A stretch of DNA of 64,000 nt. Source: Mytilus trossulus. Its lineage: Eukaryota > Mollusca > Bivalvia > Mytilida > Mytilidae. Location of the stretch: contig NC_086380.1 in NCBI RefSeq assembly GCF_036588685.1, positions 37,214,692 to 37,278,691 of the forward strand, read 5' to 3'. Below the pieces are notes generated by a model. The model did not search any database and was not told the DNA's origin. It worked only from the letters and a program-made list of their open reading frames with translations. A program made the translations under genes and the position numbers. Positions 33,401 through 43,685 of the stretch are shown here, piece by piece. The first letter of the stretch is position 1; every line of letters starts with the position of its first letter.

Positions 33401-35949
33401 ACATTATTATTTGTATTAGAAGCATATATTTGAACTCTCTGTTGTAATAATCCATATAACCTATGTCATTTTTAACATTTTTTTAGAATGGTGCAAAAGT
33501 CTTAACTGATGTTCGGTTTGACTTTTTTATTGTATAAATTTCAAGATTTTATAGTTTTTTTTGTATTTGGAGTTGTTATGTACATTTTTTTAGGCGTTTA
33601 TATAATTTATTTATTGTGTACATGTATCGTTACTCGTAACGATCCAGCGCCCTCGTGGGGAAAACGTTGACTACTATTCAGACGTTTTATATATATATAA
33701 TATATATTGATTTTGAAAACAGATGGCATACAAATTAATAGTATATCATAAAATTGAGAATAGAAATGGGGAATGTGTCAAAGAGACAACAACCCGACCA
33801 TAGAAAAAACAACTGCAGAAGGTCACCAACAGGTCTTCAATGTAGTGAGAAATTCTCGCACCCGGTGGCGTCCTTCAGCTGGCCTTTAACAAATATATAC
33901 TAGTTCAGTGATAATGAACGACATACTATTTTCCAAATTGTACACAAGAAACTAAAATTAAAAAAATACAAGACTAACAAAGGCCAGAGGCTCCTGTCTT
34001 GGGACAGGCGCAAAAATGCGGCGGGATTAAACATGTTTATGAGATCTCAACCTTCCCCCTATACCTCTATCCAATGTAGAAAAGTAAACGCATAACAATG
34101 CGCATGCACATTTAAAATTCAGTTCAAGAGAAGTCCGAGTCTGATGTCAGGAGATGTAACCAAAGGAAATAAACAAAATGACAATAATACATAAATAACA
34201 ACAGACTACTAGCATTTAACTGACATGCCAGCTCCAGACTTCAATTAAACTGATTGAAAGATTATGATTTCATCATATGAATATCAGGCACAATCCTTCC
34301 CGTTAGGGGTTTAGTATCATACCATTATAACATATATGAGAAGACCATAACCCGTGTCATGCCAACAACTGGTTTTAAATAAATGTGTTTAGTTCCGATG
34401 CAAAGACCCTATAAGTGAATCAATATTAACGACAAAATATGCATTTCATGTACATTTTGTCATAGTGTACAACAAGATCTTACTTTTAAGGTCGACTACT
34501 TTGTCTTTAACTTTGACAAAATCAACACCTTCGGCTATAAGGAAATCTGCATCCCCTTGCTGCATTATAAAAACAAACTCAATATACTCTTCTGCAATCG
34601 AAAATGTTATGAGAAAACTGTTGCCTGGTTCAATTCCTTCTACAACAACAAATTGAGGAGGTATGCATAGAAGTCTAGCAACTCCATCTCTTAGTTTTTC
34701 TAATTTGATCCTGTCAAAATTGACGCTTCCTTCTACATGGATTGTCAAATGTTGGTAGCCATTTTCTACAACATAAAGAACAAAGTACTTACATTATGTT
34801 TTTTTTTAAATTTATACGCGTAAGAATACAGGACCAAATCTACGGTTTCTGATGCTTACATCCAGTTCTTAAAATAAGAATGATTTAACACGATGCACTG
34901 CAGTAAACGGAACCAACAACTCCTTTCCTTTCATTAACTTTAATATTATTATCAAAGAACAAAAAAAAATAATACTTGAAATGGTTCCTGTATATGAACT
35001 GGAAACGATACACTTTGTGCATACACTTGCAAGAAATGTATCTTGTTACTTTCATTAACTGTTTTAATCATATTCATCTCACATATGAGAAACATCAATA
35101 TATGTTAAAGAAATTGATATAACTTAAACACTGATGTAAACAATTAGTAAACCCTAAAATGAGGAATACTTAGTCACCAGTTTAAATAAAAGCAGTTACT
35201 TAATATGAGGCGCACATACCTGGTTGATCCGAAGGGGTATAAAAGTGCAACACGTTTCCAAGCCTTCTTGCATACTCAACAACCTTTTTCTGTAAGTCTC
35301 TTCTGTGTAAGTGGAACAGCATCGATTGAAGTACAATTAGGTTGTCTTTTGTTAGCCTGCGAGTCTGTCGTAAATGTGAAAAGATCCATAGCATCTTTCA
35401 TTTCCGAAAGCGTTCGTTTACCAGGTCCACCTAAATGAATAATAATGTAAATTAATAGCACACATGTAAGAGGATAAAATGTATAACATAAAGACAAAAC
35501 AGCATAAGAGTTCTTAAAGTTTTGCTTTAGCCTGAAAACATTTCTGTTATTGCAAAAATGTTCTATATGGTCATAGAAAAAGAGATAGAGATGTTTACAC
35601 ATATTTCATTTTTTTTACAAAAGTATAGTTGAACAAATCAATCAATACTTATATCATAAAATTTGTTAAGTAGCAAAAAATATATATACTAACATATCTT
35701 CCTAGCTTTATTAAGCAAATTAAAAATCGTTTTCTTACAATTTAATTTTGTTACAATTTTAGATTATTTAGTTTCATTTTTACCTATACAATATGATTTT
35801 AATCGTTTGAGATCTTCTTCAGTAATTCCCCGAGCAATGTCATCTAGAAGTATATTTAATTCCCAGTCTTCAGATGGAGGTTCTGGGAGGAAGTCTTCTG
35901 GTGATAGCCCCACACCAACTGAACGATTGGTACTATCTGTAGCTGCCAT
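27412..35949 (-). CDS. Two-DED adaptor-like protein, six exons
   Basis: Exons: 35949-35784, 35430-35220, 34765-34484, 30221-29619, 28835-28638, 27851-27412 (stop). All junctions have AG acceptors and GT donors (for example GTAAGA, GTGAGT) and all are phase 1, which strongly supports the model. Residues about 25-110 form a death-effector domain ([20 protein letters not shown] in exon 1, [10 protein letters not shown] and HRRDLQKKV with the RxDL motif in exon 2). Exon 3 encodes a compact domain ([20 protein letters not shown]) of a kind seen in molluscan immune-type proteins. Exon 4 is a long helical, partly coiled-coil region. Exons 5-6 give a second DED-like fold ([17 protein letters not shown] to [10 protein letters not shown]), then a Ser/Arg tail with GRRQRRR. 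DED proteins bind each other in apoptosis and immune signalling; that role is inferred. A frameshift near 35375 (TTCACATTTACGACAG) needs +2 or -1 base to join the two halves of the first DED, so this allele may be broken or misassembled. Start: first ATG of exon 1, no upstream frame. Confidence 0.75.
29433..29505 (+). ncRNA. Hammerhead ribozyme motif, copy 1
   Basis: CTGATGA at 29435-29441; stem II GTCT/AGAC (29442-29445 with 29451-29454) closed by TGTGT; GAAA at 29455-29458; stem III CGC/GCG (29459-29461 with 29469-29471); TA follows at 29472-29473, giving a GUA cleavage triplet. The tail AATTATAATCCTGGTACC is shared with copy 3. Stem I is not evident by eye. It lies in intron 4 of the DED gene, antisense to it. 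Confidence 0.65.
30798..30835 (+). ncRNA. Hammerhead-like motif next to Penelope-like elements
   Basis: CCGATGA at 30804-30810 (the consensus is CTGATGA), stem II GGATA/TATCC at 30812-30816 and 30822-30826, then GAAA at 30827-30830. Penelope-like elements are known to carry minimal hammerheads of this layout. The one-base core change suggests it is inactive. Two sister copies lie in the palindrome at 30899-31126 with further core changes. Confidence 0.45.
30899..31126. repeat. Perfect palindrome of 74-bp arms with hammerhead-like ends
   Basis: 30899-30972 is the exact reverse complement of about 31053-31126 (AGAATACAACATCACCAAAA against TTTTGGTGATGTTGTATTCT). The inner ends hold the GGATATCTGTTATCCGAAAT block that also occurs at 30812. 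The spacer is 80 bp. Head-to-head partial copies are common for Penelope-like elements. The lack of any difference between the arms points to recent formation or gene conversion. Confidence 0.8.
31273..31466. repeat. Hairpin: inverted partial copy of a Penelope-like element
   Basis: 31273-31341 is the near-exact reverse complement of 31399-31466 (CGCTCAACGGAATTTGTCTG against CAGACAAATTCCGTTGAGCG). The right arm is part of a GIY-YIG coding fragment, so the left arm is an inverted duplicate of coding sequence. Confidence 0.8.
31397..31600 (+). pseudogene. Penelope-like element, C-terminal GIY-YIG end
   Basis: The frame reads [20 protein letters not shown], then [15 protein letters not shown] and a Lys/Glu-rich helix ending [11 protein letters not shown] and a stop. 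The SEHxxxC.. FxxFPF.. ExxFIxxF.xKLN pattern fits the end of the C-terminal GIY-YIG nuclease of Penelope-like elements. Only the last 67 codons remain, and the upstream part is replaced by the hairpin. It lies in intron 3 of the DED gene on the opposite strand. Confidence 0.7.
31601..31805. other. CGTCAT-rich segment and (TA) run
   Basis: TGCGTCAT, TTACGTCAT and repeated AACGACGT blocks at 31610-31710, then a TATATA run at 31790-31804. It lies between two Penelope-like fragments and may be the non-coding leader of the second one. Confidence 0.45.
31806..33011 (+). pseudogene. Penelope-like element with C-terminal GIY-YIG, 5' truncated
   Basis: The reading begins inside the [18 protein letters not shown] (motif B region), FIDDIDMKW (catalytic YxDD position, here IDD), then thumb sequence, [20 protein letters not shown] and [21 protein letters not shown] Cys-rich knuckle follows ([14 protein letters not shown]), then [22 protein letters not shown] at 32720-32769, a stop, [22 protein letters not shown] and RERFWIRKL, ending near 33011. 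At least two frameshifts and one stop break it. This is the usual domain order (RT then nuclease), in contrast to the 1.5-4.3 kb element. Confidence 0.85.
33560..33705 (+). repeat. Possible terminal repeat of the Penelope-like element
   Basis: GGAGTTGTTATGTACATTTT and GATCCAGCGCCC..AACGTTGACTA..TTTATATATATA run parallel to 31100-31225 (GATCCATCGCCCC..ATCGTTGACTA..TTTATATATATA) at roughly 60 percent identity by eye. Two direct repeats about 2.45 kb apart around the RT fit the pseudo-LTR of this element class. Confidence 0.5.
33755..34400 (-). repeat. Repeat family B, long reverse copy
   Basis: From AATGGGGAATGTGTCAAAGA it runs through GCGCAAAAATGCGGCGGGAT to CAAGAGAAGTCCGAGTCTGA, as in 38.70-39.11 kb. 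It continues about 250 bp beyond the shared core (CTTCCCGTTAGGGG, GAAGACCATAACCCG), so the full family is longer than 340 bp. Lies in intron 3 of the DED gene in the gene's orientation. Confidence 0.75.
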
Positions 35950-37825
35950 GTCTAGCTTTCAACGCATCCTGCAATGTATTTAAACCAAAAGCGTTACTGA
36001 AGTATATGTACGAAGCAACGAATTAACTGCATTTACAAATACAATTATTATTAAGAAGGAAGATTCCAAAAGATTTTGAATCAAGTACGAACATATTATA
36101 AAATCTAAAAGTGTTAAAAGTAGACATTGTAAAACACAATGTGTGATTCAAAGGGATATGTTTTTCCTGGTGTTATAAAGGATTTATTTATACCTTTGAT
36201 AAATTTCTTCGGAAAAATATAACTCTCTTTTGGAAGTGTGACGTTATTGTGTAGTTGCAATTGTTGGCTTACATATTTGTTTGTTTAAGTGATGATTGAG
36301 ATAATGACACCATGTTGACTGTTGTGCCATTGATTTCGACTTATTATGACTGTTTGTTTTGTACACAAATCGTTGTCAATATAATGGAATTTTATAAAAG
36401 AATGAGATGCTGCCATCCCTGATGTTGCTTTGGAGATATTGAATAAAAACTAAGCAATATAAACTTGTAAGCCCTTTTAATTTTAAAACATTGTAGAAAG
36501 ATCTAATTTTCAATAGATTAATCATCATATGTTTTTGTTTTTAATTATGTTTTATACTGCAGTCTACATGTGCTAATAATAAATTGATCCATTGCACAAA
36601 GGGATTACTTTTTGAAGGTGGACATGTTGATGTCTAAGTACATCATATATGTTTTAATGTTAATGTTGAATGTTTTATCTTTTAGTTGACATTGGGCCAT
36701 TAAGGAGCTATAAGTATTCAGAACTTGTGCCTATTGTTGTTGTCAACGAGTTAGTTGTGCTTACTCATGTTACTGTCGATCTGATTTCTCAAGACACTTA
36801 AAAACATGCTTACAGTAAGTACTTATGACGTTGGTGATATCACATTCCCTGGTTAGGCAAAGTTTGAACACTGACAAACATGTTCAACTCCGCCTCGTTG
36901 TGTTTGCACTTAACCACAACACACATTGATTGTTTTTTTTCATTTTTGTTGTTAGTAGCTAGCTGCTATAACTGTTTACCGTTTAGATTGTATTTTTGTT
37001 TTTGTTGTTAGTAGCTATCTGCTAAAAATGTTTCGTGTATCGTTTTCATTGCTCATGTAAAGCTAGGCTGTTTGTTTTTTATATTGTTTAGTGAATTGTG
37101 TTATATTTGATCATTGCAGTGCCTTTTACAATTTACCGGTATAAGTTTAGTAAATTGTTAACTTCTGTATGGTATGTTCACAGAACCACCCAGACTTTGA
37201 CATTAAATATGTACAAAATAGAAATGTATCAATACAAATAAGCAGCTAACGCGAATCTTAACACAATTGATATTTACCGGTCACACACACAAAAAATCCA
37301 CATCATGCCATTTGGCAGTTTTTAAAATGGTTTCCGCTTGAATATTTCAGTAATGGTCGCTTACTAGGGGGATATACGACAAAACTGTAGGCGCATGATC
37401 GACAGTATTTTCTGAAAATTAATAAATGTTATTTATAGAAGAAAATATCCACAGGTAATCTATTTCAGTATATCAATTACGTAACTAAACATGTGCACAT
37501 TAATCGATAACAAGTAGAATGTCAAGTGTTTAACAATCGGTTTTCAGTTCATGTTAAGTGTGCAATAAGATGTTGTGTGGAGTAAATGTTTTCTTTACCA
37601 TGGTTGTCTTAACCGCACTTTATGACAACTCGACTGAACTTGCAGTATTTTCAGAAAGACTTTTGCTATACATCGGTTTATTATTGTTCAATAAACTATC
37701 TCTGTAACGAGCTGAATTTCCAAAAGTTACATCGGTATAAAAATAACATAAGCCTAAAGCATTGACGTGGGTGAACAGCCTTGGTCGACATTTTAGACCT
37801 ACATTAAATTGTCGACCAAATATAA
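35950..37825. other. Upstream of the DED gene, no gene seen
   Basis: It should contain the promoter and any 5' UTR exon of the DED gene, but no element could be singled out. A direct repeat of about 50-60 bp (TTTTGTTGTTAGTAGCTA then CTGCTA) occurs twice near 36947 and 37002. Confidence 0.4.
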
Positions 37826-38120
37826 AAAAAAGAAGATGTGGTATGATTGCCAATGAGACAACTATCCACAAAAGACCAAAATGACACAGACATTAACAAC
37901 TATAGGTCACCGTACGGCATTCAACAATGAGCAAAGCCCATACCGCAGAGTCAGCTATAAAAGGACCCGATAATACAATGTAAAACAATTCAAACGAGAA
38001 AACTAACGGCCTTATTTATGTAAAAGAATAAACGAAAAACAAATATGTAACACATAAACAAACGACAACCACTGAATTACAGGCTCCTGACTTGGGACAG
38101 GCACATACATAAACAAAGTT
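37826..38120 (+). repeat. Repeat family A, best copy
   Basis: The most complete copy in the window: AAAGAAGATGTGGTATGATT, CACAAAAGACCAAAATGACA, CACCGTACGGCATTCAACAA, CAAACGAGAAAACTAACGGC, CAACCACTGAATTACAGGCT, TGACTTGGGACAGGCAC. It can serve as the reference for the family. Confidence 0.9.
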
Positions 38121-38690
38121 TACTTTAAGCTATGGACACGTCTTAAATATAAATGAGGAAGATTTTCTTAAATAGAATATCGAGATCAGCATTTATAAAA
38201 TTTTGTTTTGGATTACTACTGGAAACGAAAATTTTCGGAATATGTCAATATATTTGTTGCATTTTGTAACTAAAACGTTTTATTATTTAAATAAGCTGAT
38301 ATTGTTTTAATGGCAGATAGGAAAAAAATGTTCCAATAAAGATATATAACCTAATAACAAAAACATGTCTTAATGTAATTTTTCCATACCTAATCTCTTG
38401 TCCCATGAGTCGGTCATTGTTTTTACATAATTAGATGGTGTGAAGGTAATTTGACCTTTTTACCTGTTGAAATTTGTCTTGCACGTAATATGGTTTATGT
38501 CAGAACATGAAATTCTAATATGTAATGATAACTGTTTATAAGACAGGGATAGCAACTCTAGTTATAAATTGAGACACCATTTTTGGTTTTAAACTAGCTC
38601 TTCGTTCTGTTAATAATTTTTTGATTTTGATTTTCATATATTTGGCTCCAGCATCACTGGAGAGTCATTGATTGTATGAATGCTCTTGTT
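38121..38690. other. No gene seen
   Basis: AT-rich; no exon recognised. The last 200 bp may be the 5' part of the following family B copy. Confidence 0.4.
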
Positions 38691-39112
38691 TATTTTCTTT
38701 GGTTACATCTTCTGACATCCGACTCGGACTTCTCTTGAACTGAATTTTAATGTGCGTATTGTTATGCGTTTACTTTTCTACATTGGTAAGAGGTATAAGG
38801 GGAGGGTTGAGATCTCAAAAACATGTTTAACCCCACCGCATTTTTGCGCCTGTCCCAAGTCAGGAGCCTCTGGCCTTTGTTAGTCTTGTATTATTTTAAT
38901 TTTAGTTTCTTGTGTACAGTTTGGATATTAGTATTGCGTTCATTATCACTGGACTAGTATATATTTGTTTAGGGGCCAGCTGAAGGACGCCTCCGGGTGC
39001 GGGAATTGCTCGCTACATTGAAGACCTGTTGGTGACCTTCTGCTGTTGTTTTTTTATTTGGTCGGGTGTTGTCTCTTTGACACATTCCCCATTTCCATTC
39101 TCAATTTTATTT
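38691..39112 (+). repeat. Repeat family B, forward copy
   Basis: Contains CTCGGACTTCTCTTGAACTG, GTTGAGATCTCAAAAACATG, GCGCCTGTCCCAAGTCAGGA, GGCCAGCTGAAGGACGCCTC and the end CACATTCCCCATTTCCATTC. Very close to 4317-4665 in the shared part, so these copies are fairly young. Confidence 0.85.
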
Positions 39113-39614
39113 ACTGGTGCAGCAACATTGGTACCATTAATGGTGTTACTATACTTCAAAACAGATTAAGATTAATGGTTTAACTTTTGATTGTTCATTC
39201 TTTATTACAAGTGTTCAAAATGATATGAAATTAACAGCACCAATGTTTTACAGGACGTTAAATTAATAAACGAAGAAATCTAACCATAGCTGTGAAGAAA
39301 TTTGAGGGTAAAAAAGTATTTCTGCATACTTAAGAAAATGAATAGGGAAAATATAAGTTTCTGTTCAAATGTAACTAATTATGCCATCAGATTTACCACT
39401 TCTTCAATTGTGTGCGTTGTATCCATTATTGACCTAGACCATGCGATTTTCAATGTTGACTTCTTGCCGAACAGTATTGTTGTGTGAAATATGAGCACGA
39501 AAATTGTAATACTTTGTAATAGGGGAACATAGGGTAACTCGCCACCATAGAAACTATTCAAGCTACTGTATCTTCCCCTCTCAACTTTCAACATTCGTGA
39601 AATGTTTTCATGTG
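39113..39614. other. No gene seen
   Basis: AT-rich; two overlapping opposite-strand open frames at 39302-39594 show no motif and are taken as chance. Confidence 0.4.
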
Positions 39615-39623
39615 ATATTTATG

Positions 39624-39710
39624 TGTATACACTGATGAGTCTTTTGTAGACGAAACGCGCGTCTGGCGTATATACTAAACTTAGTCCTGGTATCTATGAT
39701 GAGTTTATAT
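39624..39710 (+). ncRNA. Hammerhead ribozyme motif, copy 2
   Basis: CTGATGA 39632-39638; GTCT/AGAC stem II (39639-39642 with 39648-39651); loop TTTGT; GAAA 39652-39655; stem III CGC/GCG; GTA ending at 39670. Flanking GTATACA and TATAC offer a weak stem I. The core is identical to copy 1 apart from the stem II loop. Confidence 0.65.
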
Positions 39711-39814
39711 ACATTCTTCTACAAATATCAATATTGATTGTTGTTTGCTTTACGCCGCATTAGCACAAAAAGGCTATATCGTGGCGATCACAAAAAACAA
39801 AATCAATTGTATAT

Positions 39815-40000
39815 ATAAAAAAGAAGCAGTGGTATGATTGCCAATGAGACAACTCTCCACCAGAGACCAAATGACACAGAAATAACAACTAAAGGTTATA
39901 GTACGGCCTTCAAGAATGAGCAAACTCATACCGCTATAAAAGGTCCCGAAATGACAATGTTAAACAATTCGAGAAAACTAACGGACTAATTAATATACAA
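39815..40000 (+). repeat. Repeat family A, 3'-truncated copy
   Basis: From AAGAAGCAGTGGTATGATTG through TACGGCCTTCAAGAATGAGC to AGAAAACTAACGGACTAAT. The CGACAACC part is absent. Confidence 0.8.
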
Positions 40001-40420
40001 TCTTTTAAATTTTTGATTTTCAAATATCTTGGCTATAGCACCAGTAATGTCTTTATGTTTTTATTTCATAATAAGAGCTAGAACTTGGATGACTTTTCAC
40101 ATCTTATATGGCGAGTTTCTCAAGTTTGGGGTAGTTCGCCTCTATATTTCTAATTGTTTCGAATTCGTTAGCCTGTCTTAAATGACAGTGAACGCATTCT
40201 AATACCACAAAAAATATTACAGGTATACACAGTTCACTGTTCAAAAAAGTCAATTGAATAGGTGGATGATTGGCCTTCATACTACTCTAACCCAGCCACA
40301 TTATGTATGTTCCTGTATACAGTCAGGATACTTTATTTCAGTGGTTGTCGTTTGTTGCTGTGTTAAATTTTTTTTCGTTCATTATTTTGTACATAAATTA
40401 GACCGTTAGTTTTCTTGTTT

Positions 40421-40697
40421 GGTGTTTACATGAATACCAATTATATGGTAATTTTTAATAATTTCCTATTTACAAAACTTTGAATGTTTCGAAAAACTAA
40501 GGATTTTCTCATCCCAGAAATAGCTTACATTAGCCGTATTTAGCATAACATTTTTGGAACTTGTGGATCTTAAATGGTCTTTAACTTTGTACTTGTTTGG
40601 CTTTATAACTATTTTGATCTGAGCGTCTCTGATGAGTCTTATGTAGACGAAATGCGCATCTGGCGTATCAAATTATAATCTTGGTACCTTTTAATTT
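40421..40697 (+). mobile_element. Short non-autonomous element with a 3' hammerhead
   Basis: The boundaries come from the interrupted family A copy. The interior contains AAACTAAGGATTTTCTCATC, CTTTAACTTTGTACTTGTTT and GGCTTTATAACTATTTTGAT, then the hammerhead. I recognise this order from abundant mussel repeats. A target duplication could not be fixed by eye. Confidence 0.65.
40620..40690 (+). ncRNA. Hammerhead ribozyme motif, copy 3
   Basis: CTGATGA 40629-40635, GTCT/AGAC stem II (40636-40639 with 40645-40648) with loop TATGT, GAAA 40649-40652, stem III TGC/GCG (one G-U pair), GTA ending at 40667. The tail AATTATAATCTTGGTACC matches copy 1. It sits at the 3' end of the 277-bp insert. Confidence 0.65.
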
Positions 40698-40795
40698 CTA
40701 TTGAATTGTTTTACATTTGTGATTTCGGGGCCCTTTATAGCTGACGATGCGGTATGGGGTTCGCTAATTGTTGAAGGCCGTACTGTGACATAATG

Positions 40796-42732
40796 TTTCT
40801 AATTTGTAGGTCATTTATTTTTTAAGAATCCATGTTTTTGTCGGTTGCTTCAATCGCTTGTTTTTAGTTCCCTTCTTACATCAATTCAACATGTTTTAAA
40901 ACAATAATGCTGTTTATTTTGAACATTTTCTATATAAAAATGCAGGCTTAAAGTTTGATCCCTATTGATATTAAGGGAAGTGTTGCAAAACTTTCTTTAG
41001 TAGTATAACAGTTACAGTTTAGATCTAGATTGAGGGTTTCTGTTTTATTAATAATTATTGTTATGCTTTTATGTTCTGTCTATACACATGACACATGCAG
41101 GACAAGTTTCAACAGGTAAATGGTAAATTGAACTTCACCCACTCGATTCGAAATTAGAAATCCATAGGACAAGGGATTGGTCCTGGAAAGATGACATATG
41201 TTTATAGACAATTTCTTGTTATTAACCTTTATATTTTTATTGGTAAAAAGTCGGGAACCCCTTATTTCAGAGGTTTTCGTTTGTTGCTGTGTTACATTTT
41301 TTTATCGAGATGTATTGCTGTCATCCATCAGCTTATCAAAACAATAGGAAAGTTTGGTTTGAAAAGTAAACAAAAGTATTGACACATACAGAAAATTCAG
41401 CTCGTTACGTAGCAAAAGTCCTTTTTGAATTACTGCAAAATATTTCACTCTAATAAGTTCAGCAGTGGTAATGACATAACGTGCATACGTTCATATAAAA
41501 CCATCTTGCTTTGGTTTTAATGTACTATTCATTATATTTAAGAGATTAACGATTAAGGTAAACACCTTTATAAAGCTGTGCTTTATTTTATTTATTTGTA
41601 ACAATATCATAAAAAATGTAACCTCATTTAATATGATTATATAGATAATGTTTGCACACTGTATATATCATTAGACTCTTCATTTTCAATCTAGTTTAAC
41701 TGTTTATCTTCTGCAATCATCAGGGAGATGTTACTGCCTCACAAAAACGATATATCTAAACTTTAGATAATTATACAAAACAATAATGATACAGCGAGGT
41801 TACACTGAAAAGTAACCATATCCCTGCAAAATGTATACCGATTCAATCCAAACTGTCTCTAACAAATGGTCTGTAATACGTGGTAGATGTCGTCTTTGAT
41901 CTATATACTTGGACTAGCTGTGACGCTGCGATGAAGAACAGTTATATAAAGGCTTATTTTTCTCTTGCGTTTTTCGATTGTTTGTATGGGTTTTGCATCG
42001 TAAATAAAATCACTATAACCTAAATTTTCCATTACGCACTAAGTTCTATTTGCTGTTTACGCTTCATATTTATGAATACCATTTGTTATAAAGCCGTGTA
42101 AACAAGTTGCTCTAATTTTGCTCACATTGATAGACATACAGGAACTAAGTTTTCCGTTTTTGATTCATAGATTATATGGCAGAATTGTTTACTCTTTAAC
42201 TGTGGGGTAAATGAGCAATTCATCATTTCCTTGTTAAAAATTCTTCTTAATGTAAGAACGCAATGAATTGTTTTGAAAACGAGTTATCAAGCCCCATCGG
42301 TGACACTTTCGGAGACAAGCAATTTAGTAACAGCAGTATCAGTAACAACTACCAAACAGGTACTAAAGCCGCAGACGAAAATCGTAGTACTGCATTTCAC
42401 AACAAGTATACCATACATTAGTTTGCCATAAAAAAAACATGACACGAACAAATGCAACATGTCTACGGAAAACATTGACGGCATGCTTTATGCGTAACAA
42501 ATGCGTGAAAAAACATATGATAGACGATTACTGACAATTAACTTAATATTAATCAATTAAGCTATAAAAAATAACCAACCCCACGACGTTCCTTTTTAAA
42601 GAACTTGCAACTTCTGAAAGATAGTTCAAAGCTAATTAACTGATAAATGAATATAGTTCGCTAAGACTGAAGACCGGACTTACTTAATTTACAAGAATAA
42701 TGCCTAGAACCAATATATCCATGTAAAGCATT
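40796..42732. other. No gene seen
   Basis: AT-rich. A short piece near 41263-41300 (TTATTTCAGAGGTTTTCGTT, TGCTGTGTTACATTTTT) is a remnant of family A. No splice-supported exon found. Confidence 0.4.
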
Positions 42733-43685
42733 GATGCAGGTCATTTAAATTATATGATTGCTTTATTTACACCTATACATATGAAAATTAACAATATTAT
42801 AATAAAATCTGTTCACATCAAAAGCCAAAATCAAAGAAATCAATAGCAGTCGAAACATCACGCCATTACATTGCGTCTTCAGAGTCATTCATTTTAGGGG
42901 ATGCATTTTCAATCGCACATCCATCTGTGACGTTGGTGTGTTTTTTCTCGTAAGTATCGGATTGAGTTTTACTTCTCCAGAAACACATCCTTCTTTGAAG
43001 TTTAACAGCAATTACAAATATTTTAGATTTTTCATTACATTCATTTCTATGATGCATTCTTAACAGGAATGAATTAACGACAAGAACTAAAATACAGTAA
43101 CTTAGTTGAACTACGATGTAAATACTCAGGATAGATGTGCTTTCTGAATTGACGGGTAGTTGGGCTTTGATTATTGTTAAAAATACCGCGAACGACAAAA
43201 AGACAGTAACTGAATATGACATTTTCTCGCCAGCATCGGCAGGGATAATAAATACTAAAGAATTAAGAATGCCTAGGAATATTAAAGATATGATAATATT
43301 TACTATGTAATACATAGGTTTACGGCGTAGATTAATTGTAAAATCGATCTCATCGCTTCCCAATACCCTGTTTATCTGCACCGAAGTTGATGTTATTGTC
43401 CATAAACTATTTTCTACGTATCCCCCCAGTCCTAATTTGGAATCAGGATAAAATCCAACTTCGTAATAACGATACGTCCAAATGGAAAATATAACATGAC
43501 AAGTCTGTTCATCGAATGGATCAAAGGTAACATCCATGGCACATTGGCTTTCAAACATGTGATAAGGATACCAAGCTACTAGGCCGTTGTAATCAGCAAT
43601 GACATAATAAAAACTTCCGCCTAATTCTTCAAACTTGTTGAAACCATTTTTCAATACAATATCCGGTTTCCTGAAATACATCAAG

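Larger units (their letters stand above)
40332..40795 (-). repeat. Repeat family A, reverse, split by a hammerhead-bearing insert
   Basis: The first part is 40332-40420 (TTATTTCAGTGGTTGTCGTT to GTTAGTTTTCTTGTTTG), the second about 40698-40795 (GAATTGTTTTACATTTGTGA to TGAAGGCCGTACTGTGAC). In intact copies these two parts are adjacent (CTCGTTTGAATTGTTTTACA), so the 275 bp between them are an insertion. Confidence 0.8.
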
